NCBI GenBank assembly: GCA_964020085.1
Contig: OZ026606.1
Location: 3,676,423 to 3,740,422 of the forward strand
DNA length: 64,000 nt
Reading direction: 5' to 3'
Origin: Micromussa lordhowensis
Lineage: Eukaryota; Cnidaria; Anthozoa; Scleractinia; Lobophylliidae
Shown one piece after another: positions 25,001 through 35,006 of the stretch. The translations under genes and the position numbers were made by a program. The notes under the pieces are model-generated. The model was not told the origin of the DNA. It ran no database searches and saw only the letters and a list, made by a program, of their open reading frames with translations. How positions within the stretch are numbered: position 1 is the first letter of the stretch; each line of letters begins with the position of its first letter.

Positions 25001-28000
25001 CAAGAGGTATAAAAAAGAACTTTTTGTAGTAGACCCGAAAAGAAACGTAAAGGCTCTGATGAGGGATATATTTTTAGAAAGCTATTCTGAGTAATTGGTT
25101 TGATCTTCCTTTTACCTGCAAGTACATTTTCATTGGTTATTTCTGTTCGAAGTATAGTGGTCTGTGAGGTGGGTTCATAAAGGAAGCGTTAGAGGGGAGG
25201 GGAGAGTTAATATGCAAGGGGGTAGGTGTAAGACTGACTGGAGGTGTCATGTTACTTGGAGTCAGTAGATTCTTTAAACCAGCGTTTTATTTTTGACGCT
25301 TTGAAGATGATTAAAGGTTTAATTCCCGAAGCGAGTTTGTAAAGGTGACGTTTATATTCTAGCGTTAGTCTTTCGTCAGAACAAAGATATAGAGACTCCT
25401 GCTTGATGTTTGTGAGTGTACCTCTAAGTCTCTTTATGATTATTTTACAGTTTAGCACTTCTGTTAACTTTTATTTTACAGGACATTGATTCACCTGCAA
25501 ATGACTTCAGTGAAGTTCCACCCGGCCTTCTTCCGTTGCACACAATGGTTTACTTTGCGCGGAAACACGAGGATAACTACCGCAGGGTATTTTATTATTC
25601 TACGACAATACTCACCCTTAGGGTATCAACTAGATTTGAAGATGTAAAAAATCCGAAAATCACCAGTGGATTATTTTTGTACTATCGTAAATATTTCGTG
25701 TTCTAGAATGAAACTGCATTTTGAAGTCCGTGAGCTACATGTACCGTAAAATAAAACTAGATATGAAACTCAGAAAGCCAGAAATTACAGATTAAGGTAG
25801 TACGATCAGTCAACACATGGTTGCTATACAGACGCCAAATAACGTGGATAGACAAAAATTGACGGACAAACATATTCCAGGGTAAATGCATTATACTAGG
25901 AAAACTAAAATCAAGTTTGTGCATAATTGGTATTGCCGTTTTAGCAAATGGGTGGTATTGTTAATGTATGGTGTTGTTAATTTTTTTGGGAGGCGCGGTG
26001 GCCTCGTGGTTAGTGCGCTCAACTCCGGATCAAGCGCTTCGGGTTCGAGCCCTGGCCGGGGATATTACTGTGTTTTGTTCTTGGACAAGACACTTCACTC
26101 TCACAGTGCCTCTCTCCACCCAGGTGTATGAATGGGTACCGGACTCGTGTCCCATCCAGGGGGAGTAGAAATGTAGAAATACTCCTGGTCGCTTCGTACT
26201 ACCGAAACCGGAGATAAGCGCTGACCAGATGGGCTCGTATGCAGAATTTACCTTTACCTTAGTTTTAGTTATCTGCTAAAATTTTTGTTTAGGCCATTGG
26301 TTAGCGTAACACGAAGAAAGTTTGTTCATTCAAGTTCAAATTTGAACTGGGTGCGGATATTCGCACCCGTTCCCCAGTTAAACACGGTTAACAACATTTT
26401 TAGCTATTCAAGAAAAATCTAATGGTTGCCTTTTCTGTCAAGGTCATTCTGGAAAATCTTGGTCGAGGCGATGACTACGAATGCCCGTTTGCTCGCACCA
26501 GTATTGCCCTTACCAAAATGCTGTGTGAAGTAATAGAAATCAATGGAGAACCACGTAAGCTGAAGACTTCTTTTCGTTTGTTGGGCGAACTTGGGAGAAA
26601 AAACTACGTAACTAGGTGAAATTGTTCTGGTCACCAGACAACTCAGTCAGTGGAATAAAATGACTTCGAGATGGTCAATTTGATCCAGTGTAGTAAACTT
26701 CATCAGAGTGGTTTGATTTGTAGAAAGGAATCCAGGAACCATTAGGAAATGATATATTCCCAACGCTCGAGTTTCATTCCAACGTGACCAGCTCCCATTT
26801 GGCTTGAGAGCTCAATTGGTAGAGCGCTGCAGCGGTATCGCAGAGGTCATATGTTCGAATCCCGTTCAATCGTGAATTTTATTCAGGCTTTATCAGTTTT
26901 CATAACTGCTCAAGTCGGTGTGTACAGAACTGTGATGCCATTCATGCCTATACATCTTTGTCCGCAGTTCAAATTTAAGATCTTTTATATATTCACTTGC
27001 AACTTAGAAACAATTATTCTCATCTTATAGTGCACCTTTGCAGGAAAGATTTTTTTTTGTCTAGACGGTGATCTTAAAAAAGATCTTTCTGTTTTGTTTT
27101 AGCTTCCGACTCCGGGAAAGATTTCCACCCGATATTCTTCACCATGGACTTTGCATTTGAAGAATTCTTTTGCATCTGTATTCAACTTTTGAACAAGACG
27201 TGGAAAGAAATGAAAGCCACCTCAGGGGACTTCAGTCGTGTCATGCAAGTGGTTAAGGATCAGATTTGCAGAGCGCTTAAAGATAAACATCTATCCATGG
27301 AATTGTTTAAGGTGAGTCTAGTCAAACAGCATTCTATAGCTGAAGTCGCTAAGTCACAATTTGCGCATCTTGGAAAGTTCAGCCTAACTTTTTCAAGTCC
27401 GCCGCTTGTAATGCGTGTAATCTTCTCCATCCTTAATCATCCTTGTTCCTTTATGGTTTATTACTATCTTTTTGGGGGTTTTCCTACCTTAAACTAATAT
27501 TTTCAGGTTTCCTTCAATTTAAAGGGAATTTTGTGCATGGCTAAAGTAATTTAAACTGCTTTAAGTTAGAAGATATTGCTTCCTTCTTTATCTATCGTTC
27601 GGTTGTTAAATCCAGATATACCTAAAGACTGAATTTTATTATGCATGCAGAGATGAGCCGCTTCTGTGAACTCTTACCGGCACAATAAACCCACACGGGA
27701 TGTTGGGAGAAAACAAGAAAAACTTGTAAAACGGCTCGTGATTTGCAAGCTTTTCGAGTGTTCTCCCAACATCCTAAGTGGGTTTTGTTGCGTCGGTAAA
27801 TCCCTAGAAGCGCTGTGTATTGCATTATAAAATAACTGTGGAAAACGTTTGTCGAAGAGAGAAAGCTATTGTACTTTCGTGATCAAGTTGCTTATTCTCA
27901 AAAATTCATGAACTACGGCAAACCAATCACAGCAGCTGAAAGAATGAAAGCACAGACTCAGCTTCACACACAACATATACAGAGCAAAACGACGAAAACA

Positions 28001-31000
28001 TCTAGCGCTATAAATAGTCTAGGAAAGGGAAGGAAAAAGTTATCGCTGAAAGGAAGAAGTCTGTTTTATTGAAAATTCAAAACTACTTTGACGGGGAAAT
28101 GCAGGAAGTCGTGGCCGGATGCAGTTATAACGAAAGTAAAAGACTGTACGGAAAGTTTGCAAGTAGTACAAACATCATGCGCTGAGGGAAGTGATTCATC
28201 GCCGATGAATCACTTTGAAAAGTCTTGCGATTGATATGAAGGTTAGTTTAAGCAAGTGTTCTGAGATTTATTTCGTATTTATTTACTTATGTTTTGTTGA
28301 AAGCTGTGAAGTCCGTGTTTCTCTGTAAATCTATTGCTTGAAAAGCTTAACTGAAGCTGAATTCATTTATCGTGTTATCCATCATTTGATCCTGATTTAA
28401 CTTGTAGACTATAATCTTAATTTAAGATCGAAAGAAATCTTTTTACGGCTTTTTTAAGTCTATCATTGTAGCCCAGCTGTGATCAGATCGTCCACAGGCC
28501 GTGGAAAGCACCGAAAGAACTTAAAACTTCCTGTCAATTTATGGTCCTGTTTTTCCTTGCAAATTTCCTTGAAAAGACATTCGTGTTATTGATATAAGGT
28601 CAGTCAGTGAAAGCGGAAACTGTTTGTCATGTTCTCGCTAGCGTTGGTATTCTTTAGTGCTAGCTTAGTGCTGCCATATCGGTTATCATTTGTTTACTGT
28701 TAATAATAATTATAATAATTAGCAATTATTGAATGAGGCTGAGTAGGAGATGAAGAATTCTGCAGGTCGAGGAGGGTGTTATATTTACAACTTGCGCTTC
28801 AGTTTCTGGGAATTTGAGATACTTTTTCTGGCTCAATGCACCTTCTAAAACGAGTGTTTTGTCTTTTGGTGTATGGGCGAAGGACATCCAAAAGCAAACG
28901 GAAATTAGCTCTTCTCAACCGTGGCTGTTTCCTAAAATATTCGTCTGGGATTCATTGCAATGAATATCGAACCATGAAACGGCGGGTTGAGGGAGAACCC
29001 AAAGGTATAGACGTCTACGCCGATTTCGTCTTCGCCTTTTCCCCTCTAGTTGAATTGGAGCAAGAGACAAAATTATCTGCATAATCCTCAGCTGAGCATA
29101 CATTTGAAATTGTCGGACAAATGCTGCAGCTACAAAAAGCAGAAAACGTCTTGTGATCATTTTGTTGATAATGAATATGATTTCCCGCCAGGTACTGATA
29201 AGGTCACGAGTTCAACGAAATGTAAACATTTCGGATTTATCAAACGTAAACAAAACACCTGTGCGGTGGCGCGTGGACAATAGTCAAATTGTCAGAAGCC
29301 GGACAAACTTCGGCCAAGTTCTGTGGAGTTTGCCGCGAGACATTTGAAATACCTGGCTCTAGTGCGATTCGGCCCTTAGTAACTCTGTTGACCAAAAAGA
29401 GCGCCCGTTGTGGCTCAGAAAAACTCGTTCCCCTTACGTGAAATGACCAAATTCTGTGTTGTCTGGAGAACGTGAACCACGACGGCTAATTTTTTTAATT
29501 TTTTATTTGAAATGTACCGCTGTCATTGTTCCGGATTTTGTTTTTGCGATAGTTTTGACAGTGATAAACAAAGTAAATGACTCGAGTATCGCGAGATTCT
29601 TAGTTAAGGTACGGTAAAACGGGCAACATTTTTCTTCAACTTGCCTCGCAACATTGCATGAACCAACATTCCATGAACTTTGACAGAAGATTTGATGTTT
29701 TCGTGCCGCAGAAACAGAGTCAACCACTGGATAGAAACTCTACAACCACCCTGAACTCATATAGGATATGGCCGTTAGCCTTATTTAAGTCAATACTCGT
29801 TAACGTCTTGTTTTCTTGCAGACCCATGTGTTCAGTTTAGGATATTCACAAATTGTTAAAATTCTGCAAGAGGAGATCCATGCGAGAAACATCATGGAGC
29901 TGAAAGCCAAACCTGTTGTGTGAGTACGAAAGCAAGTTGAGGTGTCTCTTTGCTGTGGTAACAACAAAGAATTAGATTTCACGAACAATTCTTAACTGGC
30001 ATTGGCCGGCTGTATTCAAGAGATGTCACGGGATCGTGCGGAAATTAAATAACAATCAAGAGGTTACCTTCTGCAAGAAGGGGAGTTATTGATCAATGTT
30101 AACAAATGTAGTTTTTAATAGGGCAAAGACATTTTTTCTAAGTAAAGATTCATATCGCTTATACAGAGTTTTGCTGTGAAGGGCGTCAAAATGTGGGCAT
30201 CACCTCTGTCCATTTTAGCGTACGTTGTTGAATTCGAACACGCAAGATTTTGCCTTCACTTCACAACCGAACATACCCAAAGGTTGAGGCATTGGCTAGT
30301 GGGTCAGCCAGGCCTAAGATAAGAGAGACATTTGAGACAATAAGCTTACAACAAAATGGACAAGAGATTCATCAAATAACATTCGCCAAAGCCGGGCACG
30401 TGAACCCCAAAAACCTCTTATTAGGAAAAATAGGGACCGTGTACCCCTGACCAGATGCAGCGTCTCTTTTTACCAAAGCACCCAGTTCTCTGTGCCGTGT
30501 CGACAATATACTAATTCGTGTTAATACCTATTATCTCAAATTACATAAACGTATCACTGCGTTTGTTCTGTCTTTACTTACAGAGAACTTAGAGAACAAG
30601 TGCTTCCAGAACTTAAAGAATTGGTCAAACAACAGGTGAGATTCTGTGAAATCTAGTTATGAGAACTGACTTTACAAGGTTGCAATCAGGTGCTCAATTA
30701 TGAGAAGCGAAAAACGGAACAGGAAAAAAGGCCTTGCCGCCACATTTTTGTGTCGTGTTTTTCTAGTCCTGTGAATCCGAACAGAGGAACTAGAGTCCTT
30801 ATTTGTCTTGTTGATCCAATTATTTTTACAGTTCGAGGAACGTCGTCTGCGGTAAATGAAATTTTAGTTTATTCTTACTGTCGTCCATGTTCTTTGATTC
30901 CCAAGAACGACCACTGAATACATTGCCAAGCCGCAAGGTGACGCAAACAAAATGACAGTCCCTATAAATCTCCAAACTCTAAGGTCGCGAACACTAAAAT

Positions 31001-34000
31001 AAATTAATGATACGCCGAAATAATATTTAATGAATCAAATATTTAATGAATCAAAGGTGTAAAGCCAGATGCATTTTGTGTTATTGGACTTAATACCGAA
31101 AGAACAGACTCTAAACAACTCATGTTGTTTGTTTCTAGAGATTGGATCAACTTATTCAAGGAACCCTTTTTGACAAAGCCCCAGGTCGGGCACGAGGCAG
31201 AGGTAAGGACCAGTGAGCAATCTCCTTGTAATGAAATGGGTAGGTCATGACACGAAGGGAGTCTTCTCAAGGGAATTTGAGTTAAAAAAACAAGCAAAAC
31301 AATCAAACAAATAGTTCCATTGCAAAGCACTTTGCGCAGAACTGTTTCAGATATTTAAAGTCGGTATTTCTTTATAGGTACCCGGTTTGGACTGGCCGTT
31401 TCTGCAAAGTTTGATGGGGGATTATGAAGTGTCTTTTCAAATCCAGCATTGCATAAATTTCATAATTCGTTTCCGATACGTATTTCGCAAAATCGTCCTC
31501 CGGCATCCACCTAGTGACATTACAACTTAACGTGAAGGAAACGTGGCGGCGACTAGTTTATTTAAAGCCAGAACCGAACGAGCACGCATTCATATCCGTC
31601 GCGGAGGTATCGACTTAAAACATCAGAATCAGTTAAAGAAAACCATTAAGTGTACGTTGGACCTTTAGCTATTTATAGCGAAGGCTTCTACCAAAAATCC
31701 TGACATAGGCGTGACACATGTTTCTCTTTTTGCAGCAGGTTTTGCCTCAGCCACTCTAAAACCAAAAAAAAACTTTCTATATGCTTATGCAGGCTATGTG
31801 ACTCTTAAATGTTCCAGCGAAATTAAATTTCCAGGCGGGAATTGACGAATTCAAAATTTTTGTGTCGCTGACTATAAGCTGGCAAGAAACTACGTTTATG
31901 AAGAAACACGTTTCGTTAGTTTCGATCAAAAAACTTCGTATTTCAAGTGACGAAGTCTAAAGTTGTTTAGTCCGGCAAAGGGATGTTTGTTATACACGTT
32001 TCTATCATACCTTTTTTAGCTACTGACACACACGGAAACCGCACAATGTGTTTTCGTGTCAGGAAACAACTAAAACACAGAAATTACTTATTACTTAGCT
32101 TATTAAGGAATTGTTTCTTTTTTGTCATTTCAGACAGGTTCTGGTATTGTAGGTTGTCACCAAATTTAAAATTTCTTCATTACGGAGACTGTGAAGAAGG
32201 ACATGCGCCTTCGCTAGAAAATCTTCCTAACAAGTGTGAGTATTCTGGCCTTGCTCTCTGTGGATGGGCAATAATTTCGTGTGGTGCTGTGATTATTCTA
32301 TGAATAAACCCATTCTGTGTGCGACCACTCCAGTGAACGCTTTTTAGAAGTACTTTCAAGTGGCAGTGTTTATTATTTTGTACAAAGTAGCTCTATGGAT
32401 GAAAGCCAAGCTGCTGTGTAACTATGCAAATTTCATGTAATGTGTACCAAGCTTGTTGTTCTGCTTAAGCTTTAGAAGACATGCTATGCTTGGGTTTTTC
32501 TATTAAAGCAAACAACGCCTCCCCCTTCCCCCCCAAAAAATAATTAAATAAAAGAGGATGAAAGGGGAAAGAAGGCAAAAAGAAGCAAAAAATATTGAGC
32601 ACTCCTTCACAGAAAACTACACGTAGTGTTTCTCCTGCCATAACTCATTGCTAACAAAGCGTCACTTGTAAGTTTTTTTTATTTTTTATCTCTACAGTAC
32701 CAATCGCCAAAATCAACAACCTGCTTGTTGGAAAGGATTGTCCTCATAGCAAAGATCGGAAAATCAGCAAAGTAAGATATTTAGTTTCAGGTTTGCGAGA
32801 AGTGGAGGCGAGGTGGCCTCATGGTTAGTACGCTCGTCTCCGGATCGAGCGGTCCTGGTTCGAGTCTCAGACATTGCGTTGTGTTCTTGGGCAAGACACT
32901 TTGCTCTCACAGTGCCTCTCTCCACCCAGGTGCATAGATGGGTACCGGCAAATTTAATGCTGGAAGTAACCCTGCGATGGACAAGCATTCAATCCAGGGG
33001 GGAGTAGAAATACTCCTAGTCGCTTCATGCTACAGAAACCGGGATAAGCTCCGGCCTGATGGGCCACTTGGCTCGTAAGCTTTACCTTTACCTCGCGAGA
33101 TGTAAGTTGAAAATACAACACACAGAGGAGTTATTTTTGACGAATTTCGAGGTGTTTGGTTGTGTGATCAAACACTCTCGATACATCTTCTCAATCGATT
33201 CGAAACTACAAGTAAGGGGTATGCGGAGGAATAAAATCGTTAAAATCGTTCGATCGATCGCTTTTTAAGTTCAGCTATCCTAACCTCTGTCACCGTCACG
33301 ATTTCCTTTGTTTTTGCTTTATGTATTACTGATCAGTTTGAGATGAAGTGAAGGGAAGAAGAAATACGAAGAAATAGTTTACACACCAATAAATAGACCA
33401 GCTTATTTATTTATTTACATATCTGGTAACTGGTAACTTTAAATTCTTCTTCACCGTAAGTGAAAACTGTATTTAATAGTGTCATTTCCCCTAATACTGT
33501 AACAATCTGTCCTGCATCGGAAACGAGCCATTTGGCTTTCGTACTAAACTACTAAGAGACACTAAAAAGTAGTCAAAGGTTGGGAAAATATGTTCTAATT
33601 TATAAATTTTCTTTTTTATTTCTCCACAGGGGTATGTAACATTATGTTTTTCCCTGATGTACGAAAGCGAGGCCGATGAGAAGCATCTGGACTTCATTGC
33701 AGCAACACCGGCCACGGTTAGTATTGGTGTTATCAGATTATTTGGCTTTCTGATCCTCGTTTTGTGTTCTTGTCCAGTCCCTGAACTGTCCCTTCCCCGC
33801 CCTATAGGGGTTGAACCCAGAGGGGGAGGGAGAGTTCACATTGGACCAGTTGCGTTTTTGAAGGAAGACACTTCGCTCTTGCAGTGCTTGATTACTCCAG
33901 CCAGGAGTTTGAAAAAGGACATTTGGAGAGTAGTGACTTACTAATACTGCATGTCGCTTCATGTCATAGAAAACTTAAAGTTTAACCCTTGCATGAAATG

Positions 34001-35006
34001 GTCAAGTGATTATTTTCGACTTGTAACAAACGATTTCATTCCGTTTCAGTTTGCCATTTGGACAGACGGTTTAGCAACGCTACTCAACAAAGAGGTAAGG
34101 TTGTGAAAGCTCTTGTGCCCCTAACAAAGTTCATATCAAGCGCACGAAGCAAGAATGAAATTTCAGATGTACTTTTTGTGCGCTACTTTGGAAGTTGCTC
34201 TACATACAAAGTAAAGTTGTCCCCAGTCTTTTTTATAGTAAAAATGTCACCGGAAAATGAAAACGACGCGTGTGTCTGTTAGCTAAACTGTCATTTGGTT
34301 CTGCGAGTTTGGCCGGCTTAGGTCACATTCTGCGATAGAGAAAAACTACGACGTTTGGTTCTCGACCATACAAGTATTTTTGCCTCGGATATGCCATTGT
34401 CGGTGACGCTATCATCAAGTTGATTCTGTTCACAGATTTCCCCACCTTTCAGGCGCCCGTAACGTTGTTTTCTAAAATCGTTTCGTTGACCCCCAAACCG
34501 GGAAATATTTGCTACGAAAGCTAATTGTTTTTGGAAACATTCAGAAGCATTTTTTGTTTCTCGGAGACACAAATTGGCTTCGGCAGCAAACGTTTGCTTG
34601 TGCATGAGAACGAGGAATCATTTAGGGGGACATACAACATTGTTTCCGCAACAATATTTCTGCATTGGGGGACTCGTAACGCGTGTTTTTCATGCGAAAA
34701 GTTCCAAACAAAAGCCGCTACTTAACATCACCTTTCTGTATCTGTGTATGTTGCTTGTGCTTGTACTTATGGGCTAGTGAAAACCAGCCATGAACGACCT
34801 AGAACCCTTCGTGTTGCATTGACCTTGCCTCTGAATGTTCTAACACACAGATGCCGTCTTCGGAATCACACGAGGAGCTCGAAACCCTTCTTAATATGGA
34901 AATGAAACTCAGATTGTTAGACTTGGAGAATATTACCATCCCCGAGACTCCACCTCAAGTACCCGCTGAACCTCCGAACTTTAACTTCGTCTATGACTTT
35001 AGTTAG
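10295..35006 (+). CDS. ELMO: ELMO (engulfment and cell motility) protein, complete 24-exon gene
   Basis: ELMO binds DOCK proteins to form a Rac exchange factor for engulfment, migration and cell fusion. Coding exons: 10295-10378, 10520-10560, 14023-14092, 15178-15228, 17624-17716, 18514-18590, 18771-18870, 20018-20106, 20928-20993, 21511-21583, 22261-22311, 24082-24207, 24803-24928, 25482-25586, 26443-26554, 27103-27311, 29822-29919, 30584-30635, 31139-31202, 32134-32235, 32698-32771, 33630-33716, 34050-34094, 34851-35006. They sum to 2151 nt, 716 residues (human ELMO1 has 727), and every junction keeps frame. Visible landmarks: N-terminal WSLPIPEQYAFQYSD (ubiquitin-like fold); armadillo-type helices to about residue 300; ELMO domain about 300-490 with ECPFARTSIALTKMLCE and FEEFFCICIQLLNKTWKEM; PH domain about 545-665 with RFWYCRLSPN and FAIWTDGL; then LRLLDLENITIPETPP with a PxxP stretch at about 696-703 that in relatives binds the DOCK SH3 domain. 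It is equally close to ELMO1 and ELMO2 by eye. TAG stop at 35004-35006. Confidence 0.96.
11380..12665 (-). mobile_element. 5'-truncated Penelope-like retroelement (reverse transcriptase plus GIY-YIG endonuclease), in ELMO intron 2
   Basis: On the minus strand the frame from about 12660 reads MGSPLGPVLANIFM (a reverse transcriptase motif) and stops at 12513. A shift of one base near 12513-12535 leads into an open frame 12520-11642 with YRYVDD (catalytic aspartates), IPFLDILI, the linker PYIGLHSNLITKRL, and a C-terminal CNDFYIGKTKRRLNDRKTEH, which is the GIY-YIG nuclease. RT fused to GIY-YIG defines Penelope-like elements. The 5' half of the RT is absent, so with the frameshift it is dead. The 3' tail probably runs to about 11380, where GACGTTTCATATGCTAG resembles the family's terminal repeat region. 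It lies antisense to ELMO. Confidence 0.9.
12989..13032. repeat. 44-bp hairpin
   Basis: GTCGCCATGTTTGTGCCTCTC is followed directly by GAGGGACACAAACGTGGCGGC, an imperfect foldback with four mismatches. Probably the core of a small foldback element in ELMO intron 2. Confidence 0.5.
14398..14916. mobile_element. non-autonomous hAT-like transposon, 519 bp, in ELMO intron 3
   Basis: Terminal inverted repeats AGGGATCCATATTC at both ends. Flanking bases are GAATGTGC (14390-14397) and GAATGTGA (14917-14924), an 8-bp target duplication with one mismatch, the length expected for hAT elements. GTCGTC-type motifs cluster near both ends, as subterminal repeats. The interior has no intact transposase frame. 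Confidence 0.75.
15314..15341. repeat. perfect 11-bp stem with 6-nt loop
   Basis: AACTGCCACAT, loop TTCTTT, then ATGTGGCAGTT. In ELMO intron 4. Function unknown; too short for a microRNA precursor by itself. Confidence 0.5.
15345..15402 (+). repeat. 3' fragment of the tRNA-derived SINE (family B)
   Basis: CATGTCTTCATATCGTTC..GCAGTTCAAATATATGATCTTT aligns by eye with the tail of the copy at 26781-26995 (CATGCCTATACATCTTTGTC..GCAGTTCAAATTTAAGATCTTT). The tRNA-like head is missing. Confidence 0.5.
15402..15735. mobile_element. two adjoining foldback elements in ELMO intron 4
   Basis: The first (about 15402-15589) has 22-bp inverted ends beginning GAATCGCATAATTGAATAAA. The second (about 15588-15735) is an almost complete palindrome: AGGAAAATTCATTACCTGA..AATTCCGCGTTAAATTGCAC..AAACCGATATCGCAC and its complement around a GCTTCGC centre, arms near 65 bp. 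The junction AAGGAAAATTC belongs to both ends, so one probably inserted at the edge of the other. Confidence 0.75.
15766..16542. mobile_element. TTAA-bounded non-autonomous transposon, 777 bp (family T1)
   Basis: TTAA at 15766-15769 and 16539-16542 bounds perfect 19-bp inverted ends GGTGGCCGAACACAGTTTT. A TTAA duplication is the hallmark of piggyBac insertion. The interior includes a smaller inverted pair around AATTTTGACATAGGCGA..CTATGTCAAAATTTT (about 16051-16133). No transposase. It fills most of the second half of ELMO intron 4. Confidence 0.8.
16571..16745 (+). mobile_element. tRNA-derived SINE, family B, copy 1
   Basis: A tRNA-like head (16590-16661) has a pairing acceptor stem (GGCTTGA with TCAGGCC), an intact D arm (TAGCTCAGTTGGTAGAGC, box A) and a T arm with box B GGTTTGAATCC. 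The anticodon stem does not pair, so it is not a working tRNA. The loop CTGGTAT would present GGT. A shared 5' flank (GGTGACCAGCTC) and a shared tail (CAGGCTTC..TCACAACTG..AACTGCGATGATCAGTCATG) identify it as a SINE. Sister copy at 26781. Confidence 0.8.
17205..17405 (+). repeat. dispersed repeat D1, copy 1
   Basis: Shares long blocks with the reverse complement of 30270-30465: CTGCAT(T/C)TGGT, GGGGTACAC, GT(C)CCTGTTTTTCCTAATGAG, GGGGCT..TGTCCGGCTTTGG, then CCTGGCTGACC and ATGCCTCA. Similarity is broken by indels, so the copies are old. Not a SINE type that I recognise. Confidence 0.6.
18898..19660. mobile_element. terminal-inverted-repeat element interrupted by a Penelope fragment, in ELMO intron 7
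   Basis: Outer ends are inverted: GCGGCCTTCACAAGCAAACT on the left and, complemented, GGTGGCCTTCACATGGCAAA on the right, with TTGGCAAACTTG motifs repeated inside both ends. A foreign 158-bp piece (18929-19086) splits the left end. Confidence 0.65.
18929..19086 (+). mobile_element. Penelope-like element 3' fragment with 12-bp target site duplication
   Basis: The piece begins GCTTCGCTCCGACGAAGGGC, then TAACGCTCAAAACGTCAGC, and ends CACCACAGTTTCTTTAGAAAC plus a few bases, a sequence typical of Penelope 3' ends (translated as D-E-G-L-T-L-K-T-S-A). AAATTTGGCAAA stands on both sides (18917-18928 and 19087-19098), so target duplication is visible. Severe 5' truncation fits target-primed reverse transcription. 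Confidence 0.7.
19685..19870 (+). mobile_element. tRNA-derived SINE, family A, diverged copy
   Basis: ACGGTGGCCTAATGGTTAGG (box A) begins the copy. The middle keeps TTTTTGGGCAAGGTACTT and the end keeps GGGATAAGCTCCGGCTGCAT, GGGCCACTGGCTC and TACCTTACCT. Compared with the copy at 32803 the central part is deleted. In ELMO intron 7. Confidence 0.65.
20274..20458. mobile_element. 185-bp hAT-like MITE in ELMO intron 8
   Basis: Perfect 11-bp terminal repeats CAGGGCTGTCA. TTTAAT immediately flanks both sides. CAGGG ends are common in hAT elements. No coding capacity. Confidence 0.65.
22510..22653. mobile_element. palindromic MITE in ELMO intron 11
   Basis: AGCAATAGAGCACTTTTTCC, GTGTTTATATAGCCTC and TAAAC on the left are mirrored by GTTTAGAGGAGGCTATAAAC and GGAAAAAGTGCTCTATTGCT on the right, arms near 40 bp. 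A related CGTGTTTACATACTCTCATCTAAAC block follows at about 22700, suggesting a second degraded end. Confidence 0.75.
22895..23395. repeat. G-rich-ended dispersed repeat D2, copy 1 (ELMO intron 11)
   Basis: One end is GGGGGAAGGGGGGGGCGGTACTCC, the other CCCCCATCCCCCGG. Inside are repeated phrases such as CACCCTGTTTGTGACC, ACCCTAAGAGGGAGACC, CACCCCTAAGCGAGATGACG and a final GACGAGCATCCTCGCC. The 41000-41340 repeat shares the GGTACTC start, the CCTAAGAGG(T/G)A phrases, the GACGAGCA end and the C-rich terminus. Confidence 0.6.
23440..23720 (+). repeat. dispersed repeat D3, copy 1 (ELMO intron 11)
   Basis: Contains GCGACAATCACCGG, ATTTGTGTTGGAAG, TTTTCGAAAAGCTCCG, AAACGCCGGCGTTTTCAAAT and TCCTCCGGTTTGAAGAGCG. 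Very similar blocks recur at 54430-54668 in the same orientation and, complemented and diverged, at 35870-36185. It has weak inverted symmetry, so it is probably a DNA element. Confidence 0.6.
25985..26260 (+). mobile_element. tRNA-derived SINE, family A, copy in ELMO intron 14
   Basis: The head GGTGGCCTCGTGGTTAGTGC (box A) and GGGTTCGAGCCC (box B) are followed by a body with TTGGACAAGACACTTCACTC, CTCTCCACCCAGGTG, GGGTACCGG, AGGGGGAGTAGAAAT and ACTCCTGGTCGCTTCGTACT, and by a CTTTACCTT tail repeat. The near full-length copy at 32803 shares every block. Confidence 0.85.
26781..26995 (+). mobile_element. tRNA-derived SINE, family B, copy 2 (ELMO intron 15)
   Basis: Begins AACGTGACCAGCTCCCATTT, then the tRNA-like head GGCTTGAGAGCTCAATTGGT..GAGCGCTGCAGCGGTATCGCAG and box B TGTTCGAATCC. 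The tail carries TTATTCAGGCTTTATCAG and CATAACTGC..GTGATGCCATTCATG, continuing to GCAGTTCAAATTTAAGATC, which is missing from copy 1. Confidence 0.8.
27680..27786. mobile_element. foldback element in ELMO intron 16
   Basis: AAACCCACACGGGATGTTGG GAGAA on the left and TTCTCCCAACATCCTAAGTG GGTTT on the right form about 25-bp arms around a 55-bp centre that itself contains CTTGT..GCAAG-type pairs. Confidence 0.65.
28189..28215. repeat. perfect 13-bp hairpin
   Basis: AAGTGATTCATCG, one base, then CGATGAATCACTT. In ELMO intron 16. No role assigned. Confidence 0.5.
30270..30465 (-). repeat. dispersed repeat D1, copy 2 (ELMO intron 17)
   Basis: Reverse-complement counterpart of 17205-17405. Reads CAAAGCCGGGCACGTGAACC, CCAAAAACCTC and TTAGGAAAAATAGGGACC before GTGTACCCC. 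Confidence 0.6.
32803..33093 (+). mobile_element. tRNA-derived SINE, family A, near full-length copy (ELMO intron 21)
   Basis: Box A GGTGGCCTCATGGTTAGTAC, box B GGTTCGAGTCTC, then GGGCAAGACACTTTGCTCTC, ACAGTGCCTCTCTCCACCC, CTGCGATGGACAAGCATTCA, GGAGTAGAAATACTCCTAGT, GATAAGCTCCGGCCTGATGG and the tail CTTTACCTTTACCT. GCGAGA occurs just before and just after it, a probable short target duplication. It starts 31 bp after the exon 21 donor. Confidence 0.85.
33790..33970 (+). mobile_element. degraded SINE, family A (ELMO intron 22)
   Basis: Keeps a box B-like GGTTGAACCCAGAGG, GAAGACACTTCGCTCTTGCA GTGC, and ATGTCGCTTCATGTCATAGA AAAC at the end, in the order found in the full copy at 32803. The tRNA 5' half is not recognisable. 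Confidence 0.45.

Noticed and set aside
28189..28215. Histone 3' stem-loop
   Set aside because: Stem and loop sequences do not fit the histone consensus and no histone gene is nearby.
28836..29160. Overlapping ORFs on both strands in ELMO intron 16, with a phrase DFVFAFSP also found near 45600
   Set aside because: Short, no splice signals, no family; the shared phrase is more likely a decayed repeat than a domain.
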